Shown: in pieces, positions 27,454 through 37,101 of the stretch | How the letters are laid out: each line of letters starts with the position of its first letter | Position numbering within the stretch: the first letter of the stretch is position 1 | Source of the DNA: an uncultured Acidimicrobiales bacterium | Lineage (GTDB): Bacteria; Actinomycetota; Acidimicrobiia; Acidimicrobiales; Bin134 | Reading direction: 5' to 3' | Assembly: GCA_951813325.1 (NCBI GenBank) | Contig: OX638350.1 | Location: forward strand, 1,965,954 to 2,029,953 | Length of the DNA: 64,000 bases | Program-made: the position numbers and the translations under genes | Notes under the pieces: generated by a model | The model's database searches: none | The model's input: the letters and a program-made list of their open reading frames with translations, nothing else | Told to the model about the DNA's origin: nothing

Positions 27454-28704
27454 CTACTTCCCCATCAATTTTTGGAACAGCTCCAGGTACCGGTCGGCCA
27501 CCTGCTGGGGGCCGGCTGCGCGCTCGGCATAGGCCCGACCCCGATATCCCATCTCAACCAGGTCATCGGGGTCGTCGGCCATCTCGGCCACCGCGGCGCA
27601 GAAGACGTCGGCGTTGTCAGGATCGACCGCCCGCCCGGCCCCAGAGTCGACCAGAACCCGCTCCACCTCGCTGCCCCGGTCAACGCTGGCCAGAACTGGA
27701 CGGCCCGCGGCCAGCACCGAATACACCTTGGAGGGCACGCTGGTGGCGCCGAGCCCAGCTCGCAGCAAAACCAAGTGCAGATCGGCCGCCGCCAGCACTT
27801 CGCCCAGGCGCTCCGGCGGCTGCCAGCCCACCAGGTGCAAGTTGTCCAGCCGCTCGGCTGCTTCGGCTACCGACGAGCGGGCCACGCCGTCGCCATTGAC
27901 CACGAATTGCACGTCGGCCCTGTTCTGGGCGGAGAAGCGCTCCGCCGCGGCCACCACCAGCTCAAGGGGCTGGGAGTGGCCCAAGTTGCCGGCGTACATC
28001 ACCACCACGGCGTCGCCGTCTAGTCCCAGCTCGGCCCGATACGGATTGCGCCGGTCAGACGGGGCGATGCGGTCCGCGTCGGCCGCGTTGGGGACCACCA
28101 CCACCTTGTCCGGGCCGACGGCCGAATCCAGCTTGGCCCGCACGTTGTCGGCCATTCCCTCCGACAGAACGGTCACGGCTGCGGCCCGCCGGTACACCCA
28201 GCGCTCCAGCCGGCTGGCCGCAGCCGCCACCCGGGCACTGCGCACGACACCGGTTTCCACCGCGGCGTCGGGGAACACGTCCTGCACGTTGAACACCAAC
28301 GGCGCCCGCGCCCGCCATGCGGCCGCCCTCCCGGCCACCCCCAAGGTGAGCGGAGGCGACATGGCGAACACCACATCGCAGCGGCCGGCGGCAACCACGG
28401 CATCGGTGCCGACCAGCGCGGTGAATCCGACGAACGCCGCTGCCCGGGCCGCCAATCGCCCCTTGTTGACGGGAAACGGGTGCCAGCGACGGATCCGGCC
28501 CCACGGCTCTGGTTGGGTGCGCACCAGTCGCCCCGACCACCCGTCAGCCAACGCGTGGTCCTGATACCACGGGAGGCTGGTGATGATCTCCACCTGGTGG
28601 CCCCGGGACGCCCACTGTTCGCAGTAGGAGGCCATCACCTCCCCGGTGGGGGCGGTGTCGGGCACATAGTGGGGACAGAGCACCAAGATCCTGAGCTGGC
28701 CCAT
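27454..28704 (-). CDS. Glycosyltransferase family 4 (WbuB-like)
   Basis: A 416-residue GT-B enzyme. The N-terminal domain has LRILVLCPHYVPDTAPTGEV; the C-terminal donor-binding domain has VVMYAGNLGHSQPLELVVAA, LHLVGWQPPERLGEVLAAAD and the SVPSKVYSVLAAGRPVLASV segment typical of WbuB/WbwH-type enzymes. The ATG at 28704 shares one base with the preceding stop (TGATG). Third of three consecutive GT4 genes on this strand. Acceptor and donor not assignable. Confidence 0.87.
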   Translation of the reverse strand: MGQLRILVLCPHYVPDTAPTGEVMASYCEQWASRGHQVEIITSLPWYQDHALADGWSGRLVRTQPEPWGRIRRWHPFPVNKGRLAARAAAFVGFTALVGTDAVVAAGRCDVVFAMSPPLTLGVAGRAAAWRARAPLVFNVQDVFPDAAVETGVVRSARVAAAASRLERWVYRRAAAVTVLSEGMADNVRAKLDSAVGPDKVVVVPNAADADRIAPSDRRNPYRAELGLDGDAVVVMYAGNLGHSQPLELVVAAAERFSAQNRADVQFVVNGDGVARSSVAEAAERLDNLHLVGWQPPERLGEVLAAADLHLVLLRAGLGATSVPSKVYSVLAAGRPVLASVDRGSEVERVLVDSGAGRAVDPDNADVFCAAVAEMADDPDDLVEMGYRGRAYAERAAGPQQVADRYLELFQKLMGK

Positions 28705-29843
28705 CACCCGACCACCTTGGCGTACAGAGCGCAAAGCTCCGCGGCCGTGTCGAAGGCGGCCAGCTCGCGAACCCTGGACTGGCCTGCCTCACCCAGCTCC
28801 TTGCGGATGAGGGGATCGCTCACCAGGGCGCCGATGGCCTCGGCCCACAGAGCGTCGTCTTCAGGATCGAGCAGGCGCCCGCCCGACCCCACCACTTCGG
28901 GCAGTCCCCCGGCGTCGGCCGCCACCACCGGGCAGCTTCGGGCCATGGCCTCGACCGTTGGGAGGCCGTAGCCCTCGTAGCGCGACGGGAACACCAGGGC
29001 CGCCGCCTGACGGAACAGGCCGTCCAGCACCGCCGGGGGGATGCGGCCCAGCCGGTGCCACCGGTCGCCCACCCCAAGCTGGGCAGCCAGCTTGTCGAGC
29101 TTGGCGTCCTGGGGACCGGGCCCCCCCGTGGCCACCAGCTCCACGTCCACCCCGTCGGCGGCCAGCCGAGCCAGCGCCCGCAACAGCACCTCGTGATTCT
29201 TGTGGGGATAGGCCACCGCCGGGTACAGAACGAACGGGTGAGACAAAGCCGGCACCGCGGCAGCCAGCCGCATGTCCGAGGCAACCGCGGAGAACTCAAC
29301 CGGCGCGGGCAAAACCGACACCCGTTGCGGATCGGCTCCCAGCAGCTCCACCAAGCGACCGCGGCAGAACTCGCTCACTGTCACGATCGCATCGGCACGG
29401 CGCGCCGACCACGGCAGCATCGCCCTCAAGTACAGTCGCTTGATGGGGCTGAACCGCTGGGGGTGATCCAAGGGCTGCAAATCGTGAACGGTCACGACTG
29501 CGGGCCGGAAACCCACAATGGGCACCGTGCCCCCGAAATGGTGGACGACCTCAACCCGGCGGCGACGGCATTGCGCGGCCAGCCAGGTGTTCTCGCTGAA
29601 CACCCTCATCGGCCGGCGCCTTCCCACCGGCGAAACCACTACTTCATAGCGCTCGGCCAAATGCGGGTGGTCACCGGCGAATCCCGGCGGGACAAACAAG
29701 ACCAGGCTCACCGGCGCCTCTGGCTGGATGCCCGACAACATTCTGACGGCGTAGCCCTCGGTGCCCCCGACTCTGCCGGGCCGAAGCCACAGCAGGTTCA
29801 CCCCCACGGTGATCACCGAGGTCTGCGAGGCTGGCGTATCCAT
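28704..29843 (-). CDS. Glycosyltransferase family 4
   Basis: A 379-residue GT4/GT-B enzyme. Landmarks: LLWLRPGRVGGTEGYAVRML at the N-terminus, TVHDLQPLDHPQRF, a donor-site FVLYPAVAYPHKNHEVLLRA and PSRYEGYGLPTVEAMARSCP with the family EGYGLPxxEA glutamate pair. It resembles mannosyl/rhamnosyltransferases of cell-surface polysaccharide loci. It shares single-base TGATG junctions with both neighbours, so the three GT4 genes form one unit. Confidence 0.88.
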   Translation of the reverse strand: MDTPASQTSVITVGVNLLWLRPGRVGGTEGYAVRMLSGIQPEAPVSLVLFVPPGFAGDHPHLAERYEVVVSPVGRRRPMRVFSENTWLAAQCRRRRVEVVHHFGGTVPIVGFRPAVVTVHDLQPLDHPQRFSPIKRLYLRAMLPWSARRADAIVTVSEFCRGRLVELLGADPQRVSVLPAPVEFSAVASDMRLAAAVPALSHPFVLYPAVAYPHKNHEVLLRALARLAADGVDVELVATGGPGPQDAKLDKLAAQLGVGDRWHRLGRIPPAVLDGLFRQAAALVFPSRYEGYGLPTVEAMARSCPVVAADAGGLPEVVGSGGRLLDPEDDALWAEAIGALVSDPLIRKELGEAGQSRVRELAAFDTAAELCALYAKVVG

Positions 29844-30940
29844 CAGCCGGCCAGCTCCCGGTAGACACCGAGCAGCCCGCCGGCAGTGCGCTCCCCGGTG
29901 AATTCGACCAGCGCCCGTTCCCGGCCCTGCCTTCCCAAGCGAGTAGCAGCATCGGGATCATCGAGGAGCCCGGCCAGCGCGTCGGCGATCTTCATAGGCC
30001 GGGTGGGATCCACCAGGACACCGGTCGAGCCGGCCACCTCAGCGGTTGCCCCCGATGCCGATGTCACTACCGGCGCGCCCTGCACCATCGCCTCCAGCAC
30101 CGGCAGGCCGAAGCCCTCGGTCAAGCTCGGATAGCAAACCACGGTGGCGACCCGCATCAGGGCCCGCTTGTCGGCCTCGGCCACGAACCCCAATCGGCGG
30201 ATCGGCTGCTTGGACGAGGCCAGGGCCCCGCCCAAGTTCGACTTCCACCCCGCCGGGCCCACCAACACCAGCTCTTCAGCCGTCCGACCGAGCACCCGCC
30301 ACGCCTCCAGCAACCCGTTCAGGTTCTTGCGGGGCTCGGCCGTGCCCACCCACAGAACAAACCTCTCAGCCAGGCCGAATCGCTGTCGCACCTCTTCGGC
30401 CTCCTGTATCGGCACCAGGCGGTCATCGGTCCAATAGGGGACGATCCGCAGCCTCTCGACGTCGATGCCCGCCTTGACGCAGTCGTCTGCCGTGTGCTGC
30501 GACGGGCACACCACGATGTCGGCGTCGTTTCGGGCCAGCTCCAACGACTGATCGAAGAACCGCAGGCCTCGAGGAGTGAAGTGGTCAGGATGGCGCAGAA
30601 ACGCCAAGTCGTTGACCGTCACCGCCAACGGCGCTGTCCGGGGAGGCACCGCCATGCCGGTGGCGTGGATCGCGTCCACCCGACCGGCCGCCCGCTGCAC
30701 GGAAGGCCGGCGCAACTTGTGCCAGCCCCAATACAGGCCGGATCGAGGCAGCCGCAGAGCGGCCATCTCGATGCTGGGGGCAAACGGCTCCTCCGGCGGG
30801 TTCCGGTGCCAGGCCGAGATCCCGACCATCTCGGGCGGCACCGACAGGCGCCCCAGAGCATCCACGCATCCGAGTGCGGCCACCGCCGTCCCACCCGGCA
30901 CCCGGTGCCAACACTGCTCCAGCGTGATCGCCACTCTCAC
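29843..30940 (-). CDS. Glycosyltransferase family 4
   Basis: A protein of about 365 residues from the GTG at 30940 (VRVAITLEQCWHRVPGGTAV); the frame is open to an ATG at 31030, adding 30 arginine-rich residues that look non-coding. Motifs: VNDLAFLRHPDHFTPRGLRF, FVLWVGTAEPRKNLNGLLEA and PSLTEGFGLPVLEAMVQGAP (donor-binding glutamates). First gene of the GT4 trio and divergent from the GDP-fucose synthase-like gene. Confidence 0.87.
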   Translation of the reverse strand: MRVAITLEQCWHRVPGGTAVAALGCVDALGRLSVPPEMVGISAWHRNPPEEPFAPSIEMAALRLPRSGLYWGWHKLRRPSVQRAAGRVDAIHATGMAVPPRTAPLAVTVNDLAFLRHPDHFTPRGLRFFDQSLELARNDADIVVCPSQHTADDCVKAGIDVERLRIVPYWTDDRLVPIQEAEEVRQRFGLAERFVLWVGTAEPRKNLNGLLEAWRVLGRTAEELVLVGPAGWKSNLGGALASSKQPIRRLGFVAEADKRALMRVATVVCYPSLTEGFGLPVLEAMVQGAPVVTSASGATAEVAGSTGVLVDPTRPMKIADALAGLLDDPDAATRLGRQGRERALVEFTGERTAGGLLGVYRELAG

Positions 30941-31048
30941 CGCTCTGAGTCTGCCAGCCCCGGCTGCCCGACATGCGGCGGGCAACCGGCCAAATCTCTT
31001 GGCCCGCGACCTCCACGGCCTGGTCTCCATCTTCTAGTCTTGAAACCG

Positions 31049-32026
31049 ATGAGCGGCTTCTGGGCGGGTAGGCGGGTCCTGGTCACCGGCGGAACCGGCT
31101 TCTTGGGCCAATCGGTTTGCCGACTGCTCAACCAGCGAGAACCCGCCCTGATGGCCGCCCCGTCCAGCGCCGACTACGACCTGCGCACCGCCGACGATAC
31201 CCAGAGGCTGCTGGATGACACTCAACCCGATGTCGTCATCCACCTGGCCGCCCGGGTGGGCGGCATCGGCGCCAACCTCGAGCGGCCCGCCGACCTCTAC
31301 CTCGACAACCTGCTCATGGGCACCAACGTCATCGAGCAGTGCCGGCTAGCAGGAACCGAGCGGCTGGTGGTGGTGGGCACCATCTGCTCGTATCCCAAGT
31401 ACACCAAGGTGCCGTTCTCGGAAAACTCCCTTTGGACCGGATACCCCGAGGAGACCAACGCCCCCTACGGGGTGGCCAAGCTGGCCCAGCTCGTGCAGCT
31501 CCAGGCCAACCGCGACCAATACGGTCAGCAAGGCATCTATTTGATGCCCACCAACCTGTACGGGCCCGGCGACAAGTTCCACCCGTCGGTCTCCCACGTC
31601 ATCCCCGCTCTCCTCAAAAAGTGCGTGGATGCTGTCGAGGCCGGCCATGACAGCATCGAGGTGTGGGGTGCCGGCACGGCCAGCCGGGAGTTCCTCTATG
31701 TGGACGACGCCGCCCAGGGCATCGTGCTGGCCGCCGAGCACTACCGCGACGCGGAGCCAGTCAATTTGGGGGCCAACCACGAGATCGCCGTCAAGGAGTT
31801 GGTAGAGGACGTTGCCGAGGTCACCGGCTTCGCCGGTCGGATCGAGTGGGATTCCTCCCGGCCCGACGGCCAGCCCCGCCGCTGCGTCGACCCCAGCCGA
31901 GCCAAGGAGCTGTTCGGCTTCGAGGCCACCACCCCGTTCCCCGAAGGGCTGCGCCGCACCTATCGGTGGTATCTGGCCAACCGTCAGGAAGCGGAGTCCC
32001 GGGGACTGCCGGAAATCCCGGCGTAG
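31049..32026 (+). CDS. fcl: GDP-L-fucose synthase-like epimerase/reductase
   Basis: A 325-residue extended SDR. It carries RVLVTGGTGFLGQSV, HLAARVGGIGANLERPADLY, the strongly GDP-fucose-synthase-specific GTICSYPKYTKVPFSE, catalytic NAPYGVAKLAQL and PTNLYGPGDKFHP. It converts GDP-4-keto-6-deoxymannose (from gmd) to GDP-L-fucose by epimerisation and reduction. Together with rmd, the region could make two GDP-6-deoxyhexoses from one intermediate. It overlaps the convergent LCP gene by 43 bp at the 3' end. Confidence 0.88.
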   Translation: MSGFWAGRRVLVTGGTGFLGQSVCRLLNQREPALMAAPSSADYDLRTADDTQRLLDDTQPDVVIHLAARVGGIGANLERPADLYLDNLLMGTNVIEQCRLAGTERLVVVGTICSYPKYTKVPFSENSLWTGYPEETNAPYGVAKLAQLVQLQANRDQYGQQGIYLMPTNLYGPGDKFHPSVSHVIPALLKKCVDAVEAGHDSIEVWGAGTASREFLYVDDAAQGIVLAAEHYRDAEPVNLGANHEIAVKELVEDVAEVTGFAGRIEWDSSRPDGQPRRCVDPSRAKELFGFEATTPFPEGLRRTYRWYLANRQEAESRGLPEIPA

Positions 32027-33330
32027 TCGGCGCCCACCACCAACTCCACGTCCGCACCGTCGATGTCGGCCACCAGCTCCAGCAGCGGGGCGGGTTCGAC
32101 ATAGCGAGCCAACCTCTCCGCTTCGGCCTCCGTGGCCTCCGTATGGCGGACGACGGTGCGGGCTATATCGAACCGGTCGGCGTTGCCCCGGCCCACCACC
32201 GAGAAACCGGCCAGCTCCAAGGCATCCTCCACTCCGGCCACGGTTCCCGACAGGGTGCCGTTGAGCACTCGCACCCGCACCCCCGCCAGGCTCTCAGCCT
32301 GGAAGAACTCGAGAACCGGCTCGGCCTCCCGTTCGACCAAGAGCAGCACCTGCTTGCCATCGATGGTGGCGTCAACCACCGGGAGCTTGTACCGCTCGAT
32401 CTGGTCGACTCGAAATGACCGGAACTCATCTCCCAAGTCGACGAGCTGCCCCACCGTGATGCGGTCGTCCAGCGTGATGCTGGGGTTGTCGTCGTCCAAC
32501 AACTCATTGGCTACCCGCCTCAGGGCGAACGGATTGCGGATGCCGTTCTCCACCGCTCGCTTCAGCGTGGCGACCATGAAGTCCTGCTGGCGCTGGTTGC
32601 GCTCCAGGTCATTCCACACGCCGAGACGCACCCAGTCTTCGTCGATGGCTGGATTGCCCCCTTCTCGCACTGTGAGCGGCCGACGGGTCCGCACATAGGC
32701 CAGCGCGGTTTCGGGGTCAAGGGTGACCACCCCGGTTTCCTCGATCCGCAATCCCAGAGAATCGTCTCGGATGGGCTGGGCGATCTCCACCGGCACTCCG
32801 CCGACCGCGTCCACGATCCGCAGGAATCCGGCGAAGTTGATCTCCACGTAGTGGTGGATGGGAACGCCCAGGTATTCCGACACGGTTTCGATCAGAGTGC
32901 CGGCACCGCCGATTCTCCGGGCGGCATTCACCCGCTCGCTCCATCCCCTGCCGGCAATCGGCACCCACAGGTCGCGGGGAATCGACAGCATGGCCACCCG
33001 GTCGGCGTCGGGGTCGATGCGCACCAAGATCACCGAGTCGGTCAGCAGGGTGTTGACGTCTCGGTCGATGTGGATGGGGCTGTCGGGGTCGATCCCCGCG
33101 GCATTGTCGACCCCCACCAACAAGAAGTTCTGGGCCTCCGAGTCGCCCCGCTCCCCAAGGTCAAGAGAAAGTCCGACCGAGACTCGGGGGATCTGGCTGA
33201 CCTGCGACTTCACCATGGCCAGCCCAGCCGCCCCACCCACTGCGGCCACAAACACGAGCAAACCGGCCAGCACCACCAATCGCTGTCCCCAGGTTCTCTT
33301 GCGTGCTTTGCGCCTGCGGCCTCGCCTCAT
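31984..33330 (-). CDS. LytR-CpsA-Psr (LCP) family cell-wall glycopolymer ligase
   Basis: A 448-residue protein with a basic N-terminus, one membrane helix (about 17-38) and an extracellular LCP domain: NFLLVGVDNAAG, LTDSVILVRID, the core MLSIPRDLWVPI, EINFAGFLRIVDAVGGV and ALAYVRTRRP. A LytR_C-type domain follows at about 345-440 (VRVLNGTLSGTVAGVEDALE). LCP enzymes attach undecaprenyl-linked glycopolymers to peptidoglycan. In the same district as the glycan genes it is the prime candidate for surface attachment. Confidence 0.9.
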   Translation of the reverse strand: MRRGRRRKARKRTWGQRLVVLAGLLVFVAAVGGAAGLAMVKSQVSQIPRVSVGLSLDLGERGDSEAQNFLLVGVDNAAGIDPDSPIHIDRDVNTLLTDSVILVRIDPDADRVAMLSIPRDLWVPIAGRGWSERVNAARRIGGAGTLIETVSEYLGVPIHHYVEINFAGFLRIVDAVGGVPVEIAQPIRDDSLGLRIEETGVVTLDPETALAYVRTRRPLTVREGGNPAIDEDWVRLGVWNDLERNQRQQDFMVATLKRAVENGIRNPFALRRVANELLDDDNPSITLDDRITVGQLVDLGDEFRSFRVDQIERYKLPVVDATIDGKQVLLLVEREAEPVLEFFQAESLAGVRVRVLNGTLSGTVAGVEDALELAGFSVVGRGNADRFDIARTVVRHTEATEAEAERLARYVEPAPLLELVADIDGADVELVVGADYAGISGSPRDSAS

Positions 33331-33628
33331 TGCCCGCCAGTCTAAGACCGTGCCTCCCTTTCAAAGAGGCGGCCCCACCGACCTCAAGATTTCCGCAGCC
33401 CCATCGAGCAGATGACGCCGGGCTCGGAGTCCCGTCATCTCGCGGCGCGGGCAGACAGAGCCGGCCGTCCCGGTGGAGATCGATCACAAGTGCGGCTAGG
33501 TCCTCGGGCATCCGGTTGCGGATGGCGTTGGACAGCTTCTGCTTGACCGCTTCACAGAGGGGACGCTCGTTGATGGCGTCGAGGACGGCGTCCAGTTCAT
33601 CGGGGTCGACGAACAGGCTCGGCGCCAT
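33161..33628 (-). CDS. Possible remnant gene upstream of the LCP gene
   Basis: From an ATG at 33628 about 60 residues look protein-like: DPDELDAVLDAINERPLC, then KQKLSNAIRNRMPEDLAA and LVIDLHRDGRLCL. After roughly residue 65 the composition becomes glycine/serine/arginine-rich, and the frame runs on into the LCP coding sequence in a different frame. This looks like the last piece of a larger, degraded gene or a small gene with a lost stop. I do not recognise the family with confidence. Confidence 0.25.
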   Translation of the reverse strand: MAPSLFVDPDELDAVLDAINERPLCEAVKQKLSNAIRNRMPEDLAALVIDLHRDGRLCLPAPRDDGTPSPASSARWGCGNLEVGGAASLKGRHGLRLAGNEARPQAQSTQENLGTAIGGAGRFARVCGRSGWGGWAGHGEVAGQPDPPSLGRTFS

Positions 33629-33871
33629 CGTTGCGCGAAGCCAGACGCAACACAAAGGGCAGCACTCCCCTGTCTGAGAACCGCCTTTGCCTTGTTGGGT
33701 GGCTCTGGCATCCGAGCAAGCCAGGGCAAACGCTGCTCCCTGAGCCAGCCCGCCCAGTGAGTCGGGCAGATATTAACGCCTTTATGATTGATTTTGATAA
33801 TATTCATATATTTAATATATATTTTCTGTTTTCCTGAGATATTCAGAGGGTTATTGTCACTGGTTATCGGT

Positions 33872-35110
33872 ATGCTTACAGCTATGAGATTTACACCTCA
33901 TCGGGCCGATTACACCGAGGTCGTTGATACCGCTGGAGGCGGTTGCGGCGCTTCGGTGTGTATCGGGGCGGTGGATGTGGCCGGCCAGTCGGAGGAGCAA
34001 CTGCGGGCGCGGATCAGCTTGATCGGGCGGGCCGAGTCGAAGTTGGCGGCGATGAAGTCCCAGGCCGTGGCCGAGATGGCGCGCCAGCACAACGCGGTCG
34101 CCGCTGAGCGGGTCGTCTGCGAGGAGCTGCGATCCTCCAAGCGGGCGGCCCGCCACGACGTGAAGGCTGCGGAACGGCTGGCCGCGCTGGGGGCCACCTC
34201 TGCGGCTTTGGCCGCCGGCGACATCCCCCAAGACCATGCCCGGCTGATCGCCCGGGCCTCGTCGGATGGGCCCATCAACGAACAAGCGCTGGTAGATGCG
34301 GCCAAAGAGCAGAACTACGACGAATTCGAAAAGACGCTTCGCCGCCAGCAACAGGATCTGTCCGGCGACGACGGGCAGGCCATCTTGGACCGCCAGAGGG
34401 AAAAGCGCACGTCGCGGATGTTCAAGAACCGCGACACCGGCATGTTCGTATGGTCGGCCGAGTTCGACCCGGTCACCGGCGAGCACATTGCTGCGATGGC
34501 GGCCGCCAAAGAGCGCGAACTCTGGAACCAAGAAAACCCCAAAGCCCGCCGCACGCCTCAACAACGAGCGGCCGACGCTTTGGCCGAGCTGATCTTGGAA
34601 CCCGAGAAGGGCACGGCCAAAGGCATCGCCTTGGTACTGGTGGCCGACTACGACGCTGCCAACCGGGAACTGGTCAAGGCCCGCATCTGCGACGGCACGC
34701 CGCTGCCAATGGAAGAGCTGGTTCGGCTGGCCCTCAAAGCCGACATCTTCCCCGCGGTGTACGACGCCAAAACCCAAAATCTGTGGCTCGGACGCAGCAG
34801 GCGCACCGCCACCGACGCCCAGCGCATCGCCCTCATGGTCCGAGACCAGGGCTGCATCGGCTGCGGTGCCCCTCCCAACCGCGGCTTCGCCCACCACGTG
34901 AAGTTCTGGAGAAACGGCGGGCCTACCGACTACCCCAACCTCGTCTTGGTCTGCAACGACTGCCACCACAACATCCACGACCACGGCTTCCAGACCACCC
35001 AAGACCCCGACACCGGCCGCTGGAAAACCCAACCCCCACCCGACCCCTTCCCCGACACCGGAACCACCACCTGGCAACCCGCGCACGTCAACACCGTGCT
35101 GCTGAGTTGA
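33872..35110 (+). CDS. DUF222/HNH endonuclease domain protein
   Basis: About 412 residues from the ATG at 33872; an ATG at 33884 is equally possible, while the earlier AU-rich codons from 33788 look non-coding. The N-terminal two thirds are a helical DUF222 domain (LRARISLIGRAESKLAAMKS onward). The C-terminus is an HNH nuclease: CIGCGAPPNRGFAHHVKFW, then NLVLVCNDCHHNIHD, with two CxxC-like zinc pairs and the HH/N/H catalytic set. Such proteins are multicopy in actinobacteria, often around mobile DNA; substrate unknown. An AT-rich stretch precedes it. Confidence 0.85.
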   Translation: MLTAMRFTPHRADYTEVVDTAGGGCGASVCIGAVDVAGQSEEQLRARISLIGRAESKLAAMKSQAVAEMARQHNAVAAERVVCEELRSSKRAARHDVKAAERLAALGATSAALAAGDIPQDHARLIARASSDGPINEQALVDAAKEQNYDEFEKTLRRQQQDLSGDDGQAILDRQREKRTSRMFKNRDTGMFVWSAEFDPVTGEHIAAMAAAKERELWNQENPKARRTPQQRAADALAELILEPEKGTAKGIALVLVADYDAANRELVKARICDGTPLPMEELVRLALKADIFPAVYDAKTQNLWLGRSRRTATDAQRIALMVRDQGCIGCGAPPNRGFAHHVKFWRNGGPTDYPNLVLVCNDCHHNIHDHGFQTTQDPDTGRWKTQPPPDPFPDTGTTTWQPAHVNTVLLS

Positions 35111-35185
35111 ATCCTTGAGCTTCCCCCTGAGGTTGCCCCCCTTTGTGGAGACAAACTTCGGAAACGCTCAAGTACACTGCACTCG

Positions 35186-36202
35186 ATGGAGGTGGCGGCA
35201 ATCGCCGTGGTGGGACACCACCTGTGTTCCGGGCTCTCCGATGTCACCGACGATTTGGGCGCCTTGGAGTCGAGCGGGTTTTGGGCAGTGGCCATCGATT
35301 TCCACGGAAAAGCGGTGTGCGCCCGCTTCGACTCGGTGCGCCCCGCCCGACCTTGGAAGGGGCGCCCCTGGAAGGGCGTCCCGGCCGACACCTGGACCAG
35401 CTCGCTCGACCGAAACGGCTTCAGCGCCGGGGTGTCGACCATTCGGGACATGATCGCCGACGGCGACGTCTACCAGGTGAACCTCACCCGCCGCCTGAGC
35501 GCGCCGCTCATCGATCCTGACACCGACATAGCCGCGTTGGGAACAGCGCTGGCCGAGGGGAACCCCGCTCCCTACGCCGCCGTCTTGCGACTGCCCGAAC
35601 ACGGAGTACAGATCGCCTCGGCTTCGCCCGAGCGTTTCCTGGTGCGCAACGGCCCGTGGGTGGAGTCGTCGCCCATCAAGGGCACCGCGGCCCACCCGTC
35701 AGGGCTGACCCCCAAAGACCAGGCCGAGAACCTGATGATCGTCGATTTGGTGCGCAACGACCTGGGCCGTGTGTGCGACTACGGCACGGTGAGCGTGCCC
35801 GCACTGTTCTCGTTGGAGCATCACCCCGGTCTCGTACACCTGGTGAGCACTGTTCGTGGACGTCTGGCGCCCGACTGCGGGTGGCCGGAGCTGATCGCGG
35901 CCACCTTCCCCCCAGGATCGGTCACCGGCGCGCCCAAGCTGGCCGCGCTCGACACCATCGCGGCCCTGGAGCCGCAGCCCCGGGGGGTGTACTGCGGCGC
36001 GGTGGGCTGGGTGGACGCCGATCGCCAACAGGGCGACTTGAACGTGGCCATCCGCACGCTCTGGATCGAAGACGAGCACCTGCACCTCGGCACTGGCGGA
36101 GGCATCACCTACGACAGCGACCCCGAAGACGAGTGGCAGGAAACCGAGCTGAAGGCCAAGCGGCTGCTGGCCGTGGCCACCGGGGAGCACATCGCGACAT
36201 GA
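35186..36202 (+). CDS. pabB: Aminodeoxychorismate synthase component I
   Basis: A 338-residue chorismate-binding enzyme. It shows DVYQVNLTRRLSAP, the active-site lysine in SSPIKGTAAHPSG, NLMIVDLVRNDLGRV, FPPGSVTGAPKLAALDTI and the terminal GTGGGITYDSDPEDEWQETE. It aminates chorismate to 4-amino-4-deoxychorismate for folate synthesis. It lacks much of the usual N-terminal region (typical PabB is about 450 residues), a shortened form known in actinobacteria. The next gene, overlapping by 4 bp, is the matching lyase. No glutamine amidotransferase partner is in the window. Confidence 0.88.
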   Translation: MEVAAIAVVGHHLCSGLSDVTDDLGALESSGFWAVAIDFHGKAVCARFDSVRPARPWKGRPWKGVPADTWTSSLDRNGFSAGVSTIRDMIADGDVYQVNLTRRLSAPLIDPDTDIAALGTALAEGNPAPYAAVLRLPEHGVQIASASPERFLVRNGPWVESSPIKGTAAHPSGLTPKDQAENLMIVDLVRNDLGRVCDYGTVSVPALFSLEHHPGLVHLVSTVRGRLAPDCGWPELIAATFPPGSVTGAPKLAALDTIAALEPQPRGVYCGAVGWVDADRQQGDLNVAIRTLWIEDEHLHLGTGGGITYDSDPEDEWQETELKAKRLLAVATGEHIAT

Positions 36203-37098
36203 CGGAGACCCCATTGCCCACTGACAGGGCGGCCACAACAGCTGCTGACACGCCCTCTGACATAGCCGCAACCCCGCGTATCATATGGATCAACGGTGCG
36301 CTGGTCCCCGAGGACGAGGCCCGGATATCCCCATTCGACCACGGCTGGCTGGTGGGCGACGCCGTGTTCGAGACCCTGATCATCGTGCGGGGGATGCCGT
36401 TTTGCGCTCGCCGCCACCTGGAGCGGCTGGCCTATTCGGGTGCACACCTGGGTGTGACGGTGCCCAACGCCGACGTGTTGCGGGAGGCCATGATCGCGGT
36501 GGCCGCCGCCAACGGTCTCCGAGAGGGGCGACTGCGAATCACCGTCAGCAGCGGCACCGGGCCGCTGGGCAGCAACCGGGGCGACAGCCCGCCCACGGCC
36601 ACTGTCGCCGCCACCCCCCAGCCGCCGTGGCCGGCCGCCACTGCGGTGGCCACCGTCGAATGGACCATCAACGAGCGCAGCCCACTGGCGGGGCTCAAGA
36701 CGGTGTCCTACGGCGCCAACGTGCGGGCGCTGGCCGCAGCCAAAGCCGCCGGGGCCAGCGAGGCCATCTTCGCCAACACCCAGGGCCATCTGTGCGAGGG
36801 CACCGGCAGCAACGTATTCCTGGTTCACCAAGGCCGGCTCATCACCCCCTCACTGGCCTCCGGGTGCCTGGCCGGGGTAACCCGCCAACTGGTGATCGAG
36901 CTGACCGGCGCGGTCGAGGAAGACGGGCCCCTCAGCGCGTTGGCGGCCGCCGACGAGGCGTTCTTGACCTCAACAACCCGCGACGTGCACCCCATCCATT
37001 CCGTCGACGGCCACCCTCTCCCCGCCGCCCCAGGCCCCGCCACCAAAGCGGCCGCCCAAGCCTTCGCCGACCTCAAGGCCAAAGAGATCGACCCCTAG
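36199..37098 (+). CDS. pabC: Aminodeoxychorismate lyase / class IV aminotransferase
   Basis: A 299-residue fold-type IV PLP enzyme with PFDHGWLVGDAVFETLII, the PLP lysine in PLAGLKTVSYGANVRA, EAIFANTQGHLCEGTGSNVF and EAFLTSTTRDVHPI. ATGA-coupled to pabB, it should release pyruvate from aminodeoxychorismate to give p-aminobenzoate. Branched-chain or D-amino-acid aminotransferase activity cannot be excluded on sequence, but the operon favours PabC. The N-terminal 25 residues are a low-complexity extension. Confidence 0.87.
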   Translation: MTETPLPTDRAATTAADTPSDIAATPRIIWINGALVPEDEARISPFDHGWLVGDAVFETLIIVRGMPFCARRHLERLAYSGAHLGVTVPNADVLREAMIAVAAANGLREGRLRITVSSGTGPLGSNRGDSPPTATVAATPQPPWPAATAVATVEWTINERSPLAGLKTVSYGANVRALAAAKAAGASEAIFANTQGHLCEGTGSNVFLVHQGRLITPSLASGCLAGVTRQLVIELTGAVEEDGPLSALAAADEAFLTSTTRDVHPIHSVDGHPLPAAPGPATKAAAQAFADLKAKEIDP

Positions 37099-37101
37099 CC
37101 G

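Noticed and set aside
35656..37098. 480-codon frame extending pabC upstream
   Set aside because: The added part is an arginine/glycine-rich shadow of pabB; the ATG at 36199 overlaps the pabB stop as expected for coupled genes.
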